From NCBI GenBank assembly GCA_963969365.1, contig OZ017750.1, positions 3,410,001-3,474,000 on the forward strand: DNA of 64,000 nucleotides. Reading direction: 5' to 3'. The stretch's first letter is position 1; every line of letters starts with the position of its first letter. The stretch is from Asterochloris sp. CNOR1 (taxonomy: Eukaryota > Chlorophyta > Trebouxiophyceae > Trebouxiales > Trebouxiaceae). The position numbers and the translations under genes are program-made. Under the pieces are notes generated by a model that was given only the letters and a program-made list of their open reading frames with translations, did no database searches and had not been told where the DNA came from. Positions 23,593 to 35,500 of this stretch are shown here, piece by piece.

Positions 23593-26500
23593 CTATGTCA
23601 CAAGGCTTCCAAACAGAGGGTTACAGAAGATACTGGGCGCTGGCGGCTCTGAAGGCTGGTTGCTGCCAGCTGCACCACCAGCGGATGGTGGTTGAGCTGC
23701 ACAGCTTCCCACCAGCTTTGACAGGGCTGTACAGATGCTGGTCAGGCGCATGGGAGCAGCCGGCACAGCATCAACAGCGCTGCAAATATGCCCTGCTGTG
23801 AGCTGGGTGCTGCCCTGAAAATGGACCCTTGCCTGTGTCTGGAGACCACCAAAGGGGTATCCCTCACCTGCAGGGGCACCACCCAACCTGGGGTGAGCTG
23901 CAGAGCCGCTATGCTGACTCTTGTTTGCTGCTGACCCCTGTTGCTGCTTGATGCCGGCAGGGAGATGCTCGACACAGCACAGATACCATTTGGACTACTC
24001 ATGGTCCATGTGACGCTTGCTGCTTCCCGAGGGATGTAAGAGCGGCGCACTGCCTCTGAGTGGGGTTGTTGGCAGCGGTGTTCACCCGGCATTCACCCCC
24101 AGCCACAGACCCAGTAGTACCAAGTTTGTGCTCACTCAGCACACTCAGCCGCACAGGCAGCATGGCAGCACCCCCAAGCTTACCCAGAGTGAGCACCACG
24201 GCGAACTTGCACTCCAGCACCAGGTGGAGGAAGGTAAGCTTGATGGCCCCTGTCGGGCACTCCACGCTGCTCAGCAGCGGGAACACCAGCCTGAGCATGT
24301 CCAGCTCAAGCAGCAGGTCTGAAATCCGCCCCAGCTGCACTGTCCAGGACTGCAGGAGGCTGGCCAGAACGTGAGGGCCCAGGCGGGAGAGCTCAAAGGC
24401 GGCCACGATGTCGGCCTGGGGTGCGCTGTTGCCGGCCAGGTGGGCTGCCAAGCGGCGCCTGGGCTCGGGGATGCGGTCTGCAGTCAGAGGAGTGCAGTGT
24501 GGTCAGGGCTGCAGACTGCAGTAGGGCGCATGTAGGGTCAGGCTGCCCTAGGGCGGCACAAGAGCAGCCCAGGGCTGCAAGCTGTGGTCTGCAGGCGAAG
24601 GAGTTCAGTGGCAGGCTCCTGCATGCTCTGCACTGCAGAGCCACAGGGAACAGCAACAGGGTTTGGGTGCGTGGGATAGCACACGAGCAGCTCAAGGCTG
24701 CGGACTGTGGTCTGCGGTCTGCCGGCAGGTGTGACACAGCAGGAGCTCAAGGTTGCACGAGAGGTACAACAGCCTTGTCAGGGTAGCTGCTGGGGGCCTT
24801 CATCAAGCATGGTCCGGGCCGGAAACGCTACAGCCTGCTGCTCAAGCGCGGATGGAGGCAGCCACTCGATGCTCTATGGGCACAGCTGTGTCTTGCTGCC
24901 AGCAAGGGGTGCACGCGCTGCTGCACTGACACACAGCCAGACTGCCAGCGGCATCACAGCTGCAGCCGCTGGCCTAGGCAGCTTGTGACGGACATGCTGC
25001 TGCAGGGACACACAGCCAGGCTGCACCCAGGAATCAGAGCTGCAGCTGCTGACCTGGCTTGAGAAGGTGTAGGAAGCCGTTGGCCTGGTTGACCCCTCCC
25101 TGGCTGCTGAGGAAGAGGCGCACCCGAAAGAGGTCCCCAAACTGCAGCTGCACCTCGCTCCTGCCTGACTCGCCGATGCCTTCCCAGGCTCCGCACATGC
25201 GCCACCCCACACAGCCGGCAAGGATGTCCAGGGCATCCATCTGCAGACGAGGCAGCGATTACTGACTGTGTCCAAGAACCGGTTGAGGCCAATGACATGA
25301 GCCCCCACAGCAGACTATGCAGACCACAAAACAACAGCAGAGCAGAGGACAGATGGCGTGCGTGACGCTGCCATGCTTGTGATGCTGCCGCTCTGGGCTG
25401 CCTGACAGCACAAGATGCCCAGTCTGGCCTGGCAGACACCTAGGTTTGCTGGGAGACACTGGGAAGAGCATGCATGCAGCAGGAGGAGGAGGTGCAGAAT
25501 TTGAGAGTAGCGTGCCTGCGGATAGGCATGGGCCCTGGGAACTTCTGCAACACATGTCAGGCCAAGCTTGACAGCCAGCAGGGTTGCTGCCGTGACAGGC
25601 GTGCGCTCACGCCAAACTTGGCAGCCAGCAGAGGTGACTGCCTGGACAGACTTGCGTTCAGACTAAGCTTCAGAGCCTGTAAGGGGTGACTGCCCAGACA
25701 GACTTGAACGAGGCCAAGCTTCATAGCCAGCAGGGGTGACCGCCCAGATAGGCATCGCCTCGGTCAAGCTGGAGAGTTAGCATGGTAACCGCCCCCGCCA
25801 GACATGCCCTCAGACTAAGCTGGCCGATGAGCAGGGTGCCTGCCCAGACAGCTGTGGGCTCAGGCCAAGCTTGACAGGCAGCAGGCTTAGGACTCACGCC
25901 CAGGCAGAGGCATGACTGCACCTGCTTGAGCACTGCCTCCGCGCTGGCCTGGCTTGCGACACGTCCGCGCTTGCGGGCGCTGGGGCTGGGCTGCACCTGC
26001 CCCTGCAGCTGCGCCAGACGCCGCTGCAGCTGCTCACTCTGGGCGCTGACTGTAGCACGCTGCCCCTGCAGCACAGCAGGCCACACTTCAGCAGGTGCCA
26101 CTGCAGCTGTTCACTCTGATGAGGGCCCACTATTCTACCCCAGCCGCAAAGCAATTCACACATTCTGCAGGTGCATATAGGGGGGTAAGCAAGCGGTGGG
26201 GATCAGAGTCCACCCACAGCTTCTTCTGAAAAGCAGATGCTGGACTGCAAACAGCCATTGAGGCATGAGGTGTGGCCACCGCCTGGCAGCGGCACAGCAG
26301 GTCAGCACAAGACCCAGACTGCTTCTGCAGTGAGGCTGCGTTTGCTGGCTGCTTGAGCTTGCCTGCACAGCCCAGGCAGCCGTCATCAGTTGCAGCAATA
26401 CCGACAAGGCCCTTGCCGTCAGTGCTGTGCAGATGCTGTTAAGCTTGCACAGGCATTAGGCAGCCGGGCCTGCCCGGCCTTTCCAAGAAGAAAGAATTGC

Positions 26501-29500
26501 CCGATGTCGTCCTGTCATACCGCTGGCAGTGCACTGCTGAAGCCAGTGAGTGTGCATGGTGGGCTGCTGCCCTCGCTGCTGGGGCTTACATTCAATGCGG
26601 CTGCCTTCATGTCCACCTCCTGTTGTGCCTCCTGCCTGGCGCCATTCAGGGCCTGCAGCTTGGCCAGGGATGCCCGCATCTGCAGCACCCGCTGCTGCCG
26701 CGCAACTTCGGCCTGCAAGTGGGGCAGCATGCAACCCTGAGCCCTTGGACATGGAAACAGAGCACTCTGAAGGGGGCCTGCATGAAGACGCGTCAGCAGG
26801 CAACCGCACCACTGCTGTGCAGCATTCAAAGAGCTCTGGTACTAATTCTCCAGCTTTGGAATTGAGCACCAGGCTCATCCCTTGAGTGGGCTTGGGGTCT
26901 GTGCACTTGAGGATCTTTGTGGGGAGGGGCTGCCTTGGGGCTGCCCTGCAGCAGCTCCCAGAGAGCAGCATGCCCCTTCTGGTGCTGCAAGGGAGGGCCC
27001 ACCTCGTGATCTGCCACAGCCCGTGCCGCCGCCTGGCGCGCTGCCTCCCTGAACTGCGCCACGCTGCGCCCCAGCTCCTGGATGGTGGCCAGGCTGCTGG
27101 ACAGCGCTGAGTAGTCGTGCTGCAGCAGTGCCAGGCGGCCCTGCATGCAGGCAAAAGGACAGGTGTCTTGTAGGAGCCTTGTGCATCTAGGAGAATGAGC
27201 AAGGTGTGCCAGCTGGAACAGGTCCTGCTGCAGCAGTGCCAAGAGGTCCTGCCGCAAAGAACAGAGCAGGTGGTCGTGTGACCATCTGCGCATCTGGCAA
27301 GACCAGCAAGATGTACTGAACAGCGCTAATGTATGTTGCTGCAGAAGCGAAGCGAGACCAGCAAACCCTGCAATTTGTGCTGTTTCTTACAGTGGGTGTT
27401 CTCAAGATCATGGTGTGCATTTCCTTGGAGACCAACCAGCATGAGGTGCAGGTGACTGAATCAGCACCCCCCCTGCTGTGGAGATGGTTGTGTGTGGCGC
27501 ATGCAGCCGCATGGGTTGCAAGTTCCAGCCGCATGGATAGCAGTTGCACCCACCTGCAGCTGAGCACCAGTGCTCTCCTCCTCACGCGCTCGCCACTCCT
27601 TCCAGGCCACGGCTGTGCGCAGGCGGCTGACCTTTTTGACTGCCGCCACTGCGCGCTTGGCATCCAACAGCTCCTGCCCCTCAGCGGTCTGCATGGGGTG
27701 CAAACGCAATCAAGTCATGATCTGAGGCCAGCAGGGCCTGTTCAGATAACCCTCATGCTGTGGAAACATTGCAAAAGATAACAGGCAGCTGCATGCAGTG
27801 CTGCTGCAGCACAGCAGCGCCTGCAGCCCTCTGTTGTCTTCTACAACCAGCAGCCAGCCAGAGATCGGGCGGCATCAGTTATTTGGAAAGCTACAATGCA
27901 TCACTAGGATGTGCTGCTCTGTGCACACCAGACTGGACGAACTGTACCTGCACAGTCTGCAAGATTGGGGGGTTGTCATGTGCAAAGTTTCTGTGCACAC
28001 ACCAGACTGAATTTTCTCTACCTGCACAGTCTGGAAGATGGGGGGGTTGTTGTGCGCGAGCTCGGCCTCTTTGGTAACCACAGCCTGCCGGCGGTCCTGG
28101 ATCTCCTGCTGCAGCGTGGCAATGTTGCCCTCCAGCAGGTCCACCTCTGGTGCGATCAGGCACATCTGCAGGTAGCTCTCCTGCAGGCAGAGAGAGTCTG
28201 GCGCAACCAGTGCGGCAGCACACATGGCGGCCGGCTGGGAGGGGCTGGTGCAGGGTGAACTTAGCGATGCAGTGACCTGCATCATCTGCAGGTAGCTGGC
28301 CTGCAGGAGGGGCAGGAGGTGCAGTGCAGAGGCGCAAGCGACAGGGCACCTCCTGCAGAACTCCAGCAGGTGCTGCGATGCAGGCAGCCATTGAAACTAA
28401 TGTGCAGCGGTTCAGGACACTGGAGGGCTAGTGATGGCACCCTTTGGGGCTTGTCATACAGGAAGTCTGCATACACCTTTTGATGATCGGTGCAGGGCAG
28501 CATGCCCTAATGTGCCGATTGCACGTTACAGCAGACAGCAACAGCTGTTGTATCAGACATCAGTCAAACATCTCTGGCAATGCCTTGAATGCTTTCAGCC
28601 CTTGTCATTGCACCCCTTATGGGCAGCGGGGCGGCAAACCTGCAGGGTGGCTGGAGGGGGGTCTTGCTGCAGATCCCCCTCCACAATGGACGTTCCCCTG
28701 CGCAGGTGGTTCATGAAGCGCACATCGGCCTCCCGCAGAAAGTCCTGCAGGGGCAGCCACAGCATGTCAGTTCTGCAGCGCCAGCCAGACATCAGTGAGG
28801 CTGGACTGCTTTGACATGCTGTGGCAGTCTCGTTCAGCTGGCGCCAAGCAGCTTGCAGCCTTGCCTCTTGGCATGCAAAGGTCTGCTTGGCAGGATGCTC
28901 TACAGGTCATGCACCGGGCAGCATGAGGATGGGCCTACCACTCTGCTGCTGGCCCCACCTGGAATGTGATGGGCATGGGGCCAGGGGCAGGGCTTGGCGC
29001 CTGTGCAGCTGCCTCCTCACCCCGCCGTGCACCGATTGGGGTGTGTGACAGCTTTAGCCCTCCGGCAATCTGGCCTGCAGGATGTGGCACACCCCCTGAA
29101 TGAAAAAGACAGGACTAGAATTCATCGCGAGTGAGCCAGGCAGAAGCGCAGCTCATCAGGTAGAGTTGTCGGGAGCATCAGCTGCACGGTCTTGCCACGG
29201 GAGGCTTGCAGGCAGCACCGTCGGCAGCAAGCTGAGGGCACGGCAGGCTCACCCCCAGCATGCGCCTGCCGGGCTGGAGTGGCAGCCAGGCCTCCAGGTG
29301 GAGTCTGCTGCAGCTTCAGCCCACCTGCAGCAAGGTCACTTGATCAGCAGCCTGATCTGCAGGTGTTACACAGGCTTAACCATGCAACACATATTGCATT
29401 GATGTCGGGCCAATGCAGCCATCTCATCGCAACTGCAAAGCCCAAAAGCCTGCCTGTGACCCCACCTGGGATCTGCTGTGGATCCTCATTCTGAGAGGGG

Positions 29501-32500
29501 TAGTGCATCCTGGCAGCACTTCTTCCAGCAGACTTGGCCGTCCTGGCTCCGCTCAAAGGGGGTTTGCCCGCAGAGGCGGCTGGCTTGCCTGTGCCTCTGC
29601 CAGCGGGAGTCAAGGCTGGCTTCAAGCTGGACGCTGCAGGGCCTACATTTCACAATTTCTGAGCAAAAGGGGTCACTCTGGTTGTCTTGATGCATCAGAT
29701 GCATGGCGGAAGCAGCCAGACATGCTGAATTGTCAAGGCCAGCAAAATCCAATGTACACAGCAATCTGCCTTTGCAGTGGTGGTGGATTTCTGGCTGTGG
29801 TTTCAGCATGAGGCGCAGCACAGACAGCCCACAAGGCACCGCTGCTAAACCTCAGAGCTGCACGCAAGGCAGACGCTGGCCCAAAACAGGAACCCAATCC
29901 TCACGGCCAGCCCACTCTTCTCAAACGCTGCAATAGCTGAGATTGTGCACAGCAACAGGTACCGCCATAGCACTGCATTGAGGCCAGCCTCATGAGGGGA
30001 CGCCTGCTGCTGGCATACTGCACAAACTGCTGCCACACCTGGCGGGCCTGCTGTGGGTGGCGTCCTGGCCATGCGCACACTGCTGGGGATCACACCCTCG
30101 CCTGAGACTGCACCAGGTGGGGTGCAGGCCAGCCTGGGACCCTGAAGCAGGGCGCCTACATGAGCTGCCTCCGTCTGCGCCTCCTCCCTTTGGCTGACAC
30201 CACCCATCTCCTCTGCTGCAGCATCCGAGAGGGCCTGGGCAGCGGCTCTGCTGCCTGCTGCTGTCATTTCTGGGTTGACGTAGCCCACTGACAAGCGGTG
30301 CCTGCTCTTGCCAGTGGTGGGAGGTGTCCTTGCCAGCAGAGGGCCGCCTGGCAGCCGAGAGAGTGCACTTCAGCACAAGCCAGCAGCATTTGCAGGTGAG
30401 ATTTCTGCCGCACAAGTCCGAACAGAGCAGCGTCAAGTGGTTGCCAGCACAACTTGCAAGGACCAGAGAGCAACCTGGGTGTCTGCCACGTCAGCAAAGC
30501 CGTCAAAGCACCTGTTGCTGGCATTGTCTCCTGCCTGGAAGCACACCTGGAATGGCACCGCCCCACGATCGAGTGCTGCGTGGTGGCGACCGCAGCTCTG
30601 CAGCCGGAGCCTGTGCGGTGCTGGCAGGGTTGCCAGCTAGCGTCTCAGCCACTGCCACCTCCTGCCGCTGCTGCAATGAACTAGAGCCCCCAACTGGCAG
30701 CTCAGGGGGTGCCTCCAGCCCATCCATCGTGTTGTCCACCAGCAGGTCATTGCTGCTGGCCCCATCCAGCCTGGTAGTGTCCTCTGCCTCTGCAGGCAGT
30801 GCATGAAAGTCTTAAAGGATGGCAGACAGGGCGGCGCTGCCAGACGGTGGTGCCCTGTGCCGCTGCAGACAGCATGCGACTTGGTTTAGAAAGCAGCAGG
30901 TGTGCAAGGCTGGAGGACAGGCCATTGTCGCGTGCCCCATCCAGCCTGGTGCTTTCCTCTGCCTCTCCAGGCAGTGCATCAAAAAGGTCTCAACGAGTGG
31001 CAGACAGGGCGTCGTTGCCTGCTGGTGCCTGATTGCCGCTGCAGGCAGCATGCCACCGGCTTCGGTGGACAGCAGGTGTGAGAAACTGGACGACAGGCCA
31101 TTGTCGCTGGCGCGTGAAGCCTGATTGGGTTCTCTGCCTCTGCGGGCAGGGCAGCAACGGTGTACATGAACTGCAGGCTGAAGCTGGGATGGCGTAACCC
31201 TTTCAGGGTGGCTAGCATAATCCACTGCTTCTTGCAGGGCGATATTGCATGAGAGCACAGGGTTGGCGTCACCCATCAAGCCTGGCACTTTTCTGGGTCC
31301 ACTGCTGCTGGCAGTGCAGTCGATGGCTTCTGTGGGTGCCAGCCTGGTGCAGGCAATTCATTAATGTCCACTGAATTGCAGCAAAGGACGGTTTACCTGA
31401 GTGGCAAGAGGCACCAGACAAGAATAGCATTGGGTGGGGTTTGGCCTGCAACAGATGCCATTGTGGTTGAGACACGAGAAACTTCTTCCGGCAACTTGGA
31501 CTAGTGCTGTCCCTGAGATCCTGGTCCTGGTCCCTGACGCTGCTGCATGTGGCCCTCCAGCCATGCAGGCAAGATGATGCGAGAACCCCGGCTCACCTGC
31601 TGGCTCTGGCTCTGGTAACCGCCCCATTCCACTTGCTGGCTCTGGCTCCAGGACCGATGCTGCAAAAGCCAGGGCAGTTGAGTCGTCCAGCAGCCGGGTA
31701 GTGCCCCCAAAAGGGCCACCACTCCCCTTCTCGACCTGAGCAGCTGACCGCCCAGGCAAGGTGACAGTGCTGGTTCCCTGCAGGAGCTGAGTGGTGGCCC
31801 CTGTGCCCTGCAGCCGGTTCAGCGTTTTCACATTGCTGCTGCACAGCTGGCTGCCAGGTGGCTGGCTGCCAGGTGACTGGCTGCTCACCGACAGACATCA
31901 GCACACCTAGGACTGTGTTGCCTTCCTCACCCAAGTGCACTGCTGCTGACGTGCAGCTGCGGCACAGTGCTTGCCAGCCAGAGAGCAGGCTGGGGAGGAG
32001 GCGCGTGCAGCAGCGTTTGCAAGCTCTCCGCATTGCTACTGTGGTTCAAAAGTAAGCACATGGGGGCCATCGACACAGAGGTGCCGGCAGCAAAAGGATG
32101 CTGGGAGCTGCTATGTCCAGGGCAACATGTACAGGCGGGCGACCATAGGCCCAGTCAGCCTACCTCAGGCCTCTGCAGCTCCTTCATGCGGCCGCGCAGG
32201 ACGTCCAGGGCGCCCCCAGCCCCGCCCAGAGGGCTGCGTGGCTGCTCAAGCAGGCCCAGCGTCACATCAGGACCTGCAGCCAGCCATGCCCCTCAACCAT
32301 CAGACTGGCCCTGGAATTGCAGATTGTCCTTAAGGCAGGCTGCATGCTAGCATCAATTTCAACACAGAAACATGTGCCCAGGTTGCTGTCAGTACAGCCA
32401 TCTGCCCTGTGCTACTCATAGTGCACGATCTCAAGGGGCGTGCTCAGAAACATGCAAAGGGCTCTTAGTGTGAGTAAAGCGATCTACCCAGCTCCAGTCA

Positions 32501-35500
32501 CAGTGCATGATCTCAGGGAGGGTGCCCAACAACACGCACAGAGCTGCGCCTAGTAAGATATGAATCATATTGACAGCCCATACCGCCAAGCCCTACTGAT
32601 TGAGTACAAGCCTGGTGCCATGCAAAGTAGGCTGCAGCAGGCCCGTTCTAGGCTTATCAGTGTCAGCTCAGGCCCCTGGCTGGCTGTCCTGTTTCTTCAG
32701 CAGGGCTCCAGTACAACATGGCTTGGGGCAGCACACACTTCGCAGCAGCACACCTGCTCTGGGCATGCCCAGTGACACCCCTGCCCCCTGGCTGGACAGA
32801 GCTTCCTGGGCTGCCTCCCCCTGGGGCTGACTGATGATGTCCAGGTCAAGGTCTGCCTCCTCCAGCCCCTCATCTTCCAGCAGGCGCCCTGTCTGGTTCC
32901 CGGTGCTGCCTGTGTTGCTCAGGCGCCGGTTTGTGCGCCCTGTGATGTCCCCTGCAAGCGTGGCGAGCAAGTGTCAAGCAGGGACGCGTCATCTCTGTGC
33001 TGTACTCTGCCAGAGCTCTGGACACAGCAGCTTCTTGCACCATGGTCAAGGGCCCAAAGCCTAGCAGATGCTGAAGTCCAGTGCAGAATGCAGCTAGTGC
33101 GGGCTGAGAAGGTGCTGTGTGATGCCTTACTGGTCTGCACACATCGAGCATTGCAGACTGAGCATATTGGCAATGATAACAGCGTCTCCTGTGCCCAGTC
33201 AATAAGCTGACCGTGAGGCCAGCAGCCTCTGTAGAGGCAGCAGTGCACAGACCTGTGGGTGTGATGCCTGCCTGCACCGGCGCCTCCAGATTGCGCTGCA
33301 TGGCGCTGCGCAGCCCATCAATGCCGGCAGCACTCTCCGGCTCCGCAGACCCTGGCTGTGACTTGGGAACTTCACTGTCCTCCTCATCAGTTGCCTCACG
33401 AGGCCCTGTGGGCAGCTGCAGCTCAGACACCAGCAGAGGGCTCTGCAGTTGTGCGCCCTGCTGCATGCCTCCACCTGCCAGCCCAGCTAATGGGGGCGGC
33501 AATGCCTGCTGATGTGCGGCCGGGCCCATGCTTAGGCGTCCAGTGGAGTCTGTGTGGCTAAACACATGATTGAAGGTGACCTCGCCCATCGCCATCTGGC
33601 CTGCAGCGCGGTGCAGCACAGGGGGTCTGATGAAGGGCGCTGCACCTTGCAGGGGTCATGGGCACAGAACCATGCCACGCATGACACTGCATGCACTACC
33701 TAACTCCCAGGAACGGGCCTCTGCACATGGTGATGGGTGAACCCAGCTGCTGATCCTGCGAAAGAGTTTTCAGGCCGTTGCCCTCACCCTTGCTCCTCAT
33801 GTGCAGGCTCAGGCACGCACCATACCCACCATGCTCAGACCAGCTTGCCAGTTGTCAGCGCTCACCCTTGCTCTCGAGGTTGAGGTCCAGCGTGTCATCC
33901 TCGCCTGGTGCGAAGCCCCACTTGCTCAGCTGGTTCCTGCGGCCTGTGGACCCCGGCAGCGGGCTGCCGCCAGGGGAAAGCTGCTGCGTCACAGCCAGGC
34001 TTCCGACAGGGGGTAGCTGTTGCAGTGGGACAGGGCTCCTCTGCAGACCGCCAGGCATGGTCAGGCGGCGCTGCCCGATGGACCGCCGGCCCATCCGGCC
34101 TGGCACTGCGGCGAGGGACGGGGCCTCTGGGCTGATCAGCTGCAGCCGCAGGCTGGTTTGCCTGGTGGTGCCTGGCACCTCCTGAGAATCTCCAGCTCCC
34201 TGCCTGCCCTGCACGCTGCGTGGGGTGGAGCCAGGGGGATGTACAGCGGCGGGCAGGCCCTGCTGAGGAACAGCTGGGCTGGCGCTGATCGGTGGCCTGC
34301 CGCCAGAGGCGGGCGCCGTCCATGCATCGGCAGTAGGGCTGACAGGGTGCACGCCGGTGCCAGGCGCTGGCCCACCTGCAGGGCATGCGCTGCCGGCCTC
34401 AAAAGCGATTGGTCTCCTGGCATCAGCAGCAGGGCTGGTGGGTGGCACACTGCTGCCAGGCGTTGGTCAGCACAAAAGGCATCGCTGCCAGCTCTCAAAG
34501 CTGATGATTTCGCTGCAATGCCTGTGAGGCCTCTTGGCCTGGTGAGCACTGGCTACTTTGCTGCACATGGTGCCTCCCCTGCCTGCTGTCGGGAGCCATG
34601 CATGAACGCATCAGCAGCTCTCACCTGCAATGTTGAGGCTGCCAGGCCAGCCTGTGGCCGCCACATCCAAAGGCAGTGCCTCCGAAGGCCCTGAAGGCGC
34701 TGGCCCCCCTGGCTGTTGAGACTGGCTGCCAGCCTCAACACTGAGGCCCTCACTGGCCGACACCTCAGACTCTGGGCGCCCCCCAGGGCTTGCCAGGCCA
34801 ATGGTTGCGGTTGCATCAGCCTGGGCACCCCACCGAGGGTGGAGGCCGCCCTCCAGGACACCTGCACCAGGCCCCACAGCTGCATTACCACCCTAGCACA
34901 TGCAATCAGCTCGGCTCAACACCTGATGACAGGACTTGCTTGGCATCTGCAAGGCAACTAGCTTGCTCCTTGCTCCATGCCATCACTGGTAAAAAGCCCC
35001 TGGTTCAGCAAAGTAATGTTTCATACAGCTGCTCTGTCCAGCCTGCTCCAGCTGCACAGAACAGGCTACAGGTGCGGCCTCCAGCAGCGGAGCACGCACC
35101 AGGCGCCTGGCACTCCAGGATGGTGACCCATTCCGAGTGCATGCAGCCCGTCTATTGTGCTGCAGGCTGGAACAGGCGACAGACAGGCCCGTTTGTTGGC
35201 TTCACCTGTATACCCAAAAGCCCTGAAGCCGTCTGTATCCTCCTGGGACCCCCCAGCCTGGGAGCGCAGGGCTGGCCCTATCTGATCAGCGCCCAGGGTG
35301 ATGTCCATCGACATGGCTGTGGGCGTGGGCTGGAAGGCTGGAGGCTGGCCCCAGGGAGCCGGGCTCTCATACAGGCCAGCAGGGCGAGGGGCGCCTGCAG
35401 ACATTGGCACAGCTCTGTGCCAGGGCCTGAATAGATCAGCATGCAGAGGCATGCCACTGAGATCCAGGGCAGCTTGTGCCGAAAAGTCCTAGAGCAGCAG

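Larger units (their letters stand above)
23593..29074 (-). other. KNL1: KNL1 C-terminal half: Spc7 signature, coiled coil, RWD-like domains
   Basis: Exons 28959-29074 and 28640-28744 join to PMPITFQ|DFLREADVRFMNHL, the conserved entry to the Spc7/KNL1 domain. Exons down to 25922 are heptad-rich (AKLQALNGARQEAQQEVDMK, SEQLQRRLAQLQGQV). Exons 25054-25240 and 24184-24477 give the beta-rich and helical RWD-like part that binds Mis12/Zwint-type partners in other eukaryotes. The final exon, with AGHICSAVDAVPAAPMRL, resembles the last helices of the family. Confidence 0.8.

Noticed and set aside
26456-27202. 248-codon minus-strand open frame overlapping KNL1
   Set aside because: It reads a different frame through KNL1 exons 26590-26712 and 27003-27140; the heptad-rich frame fits the family and the phases.
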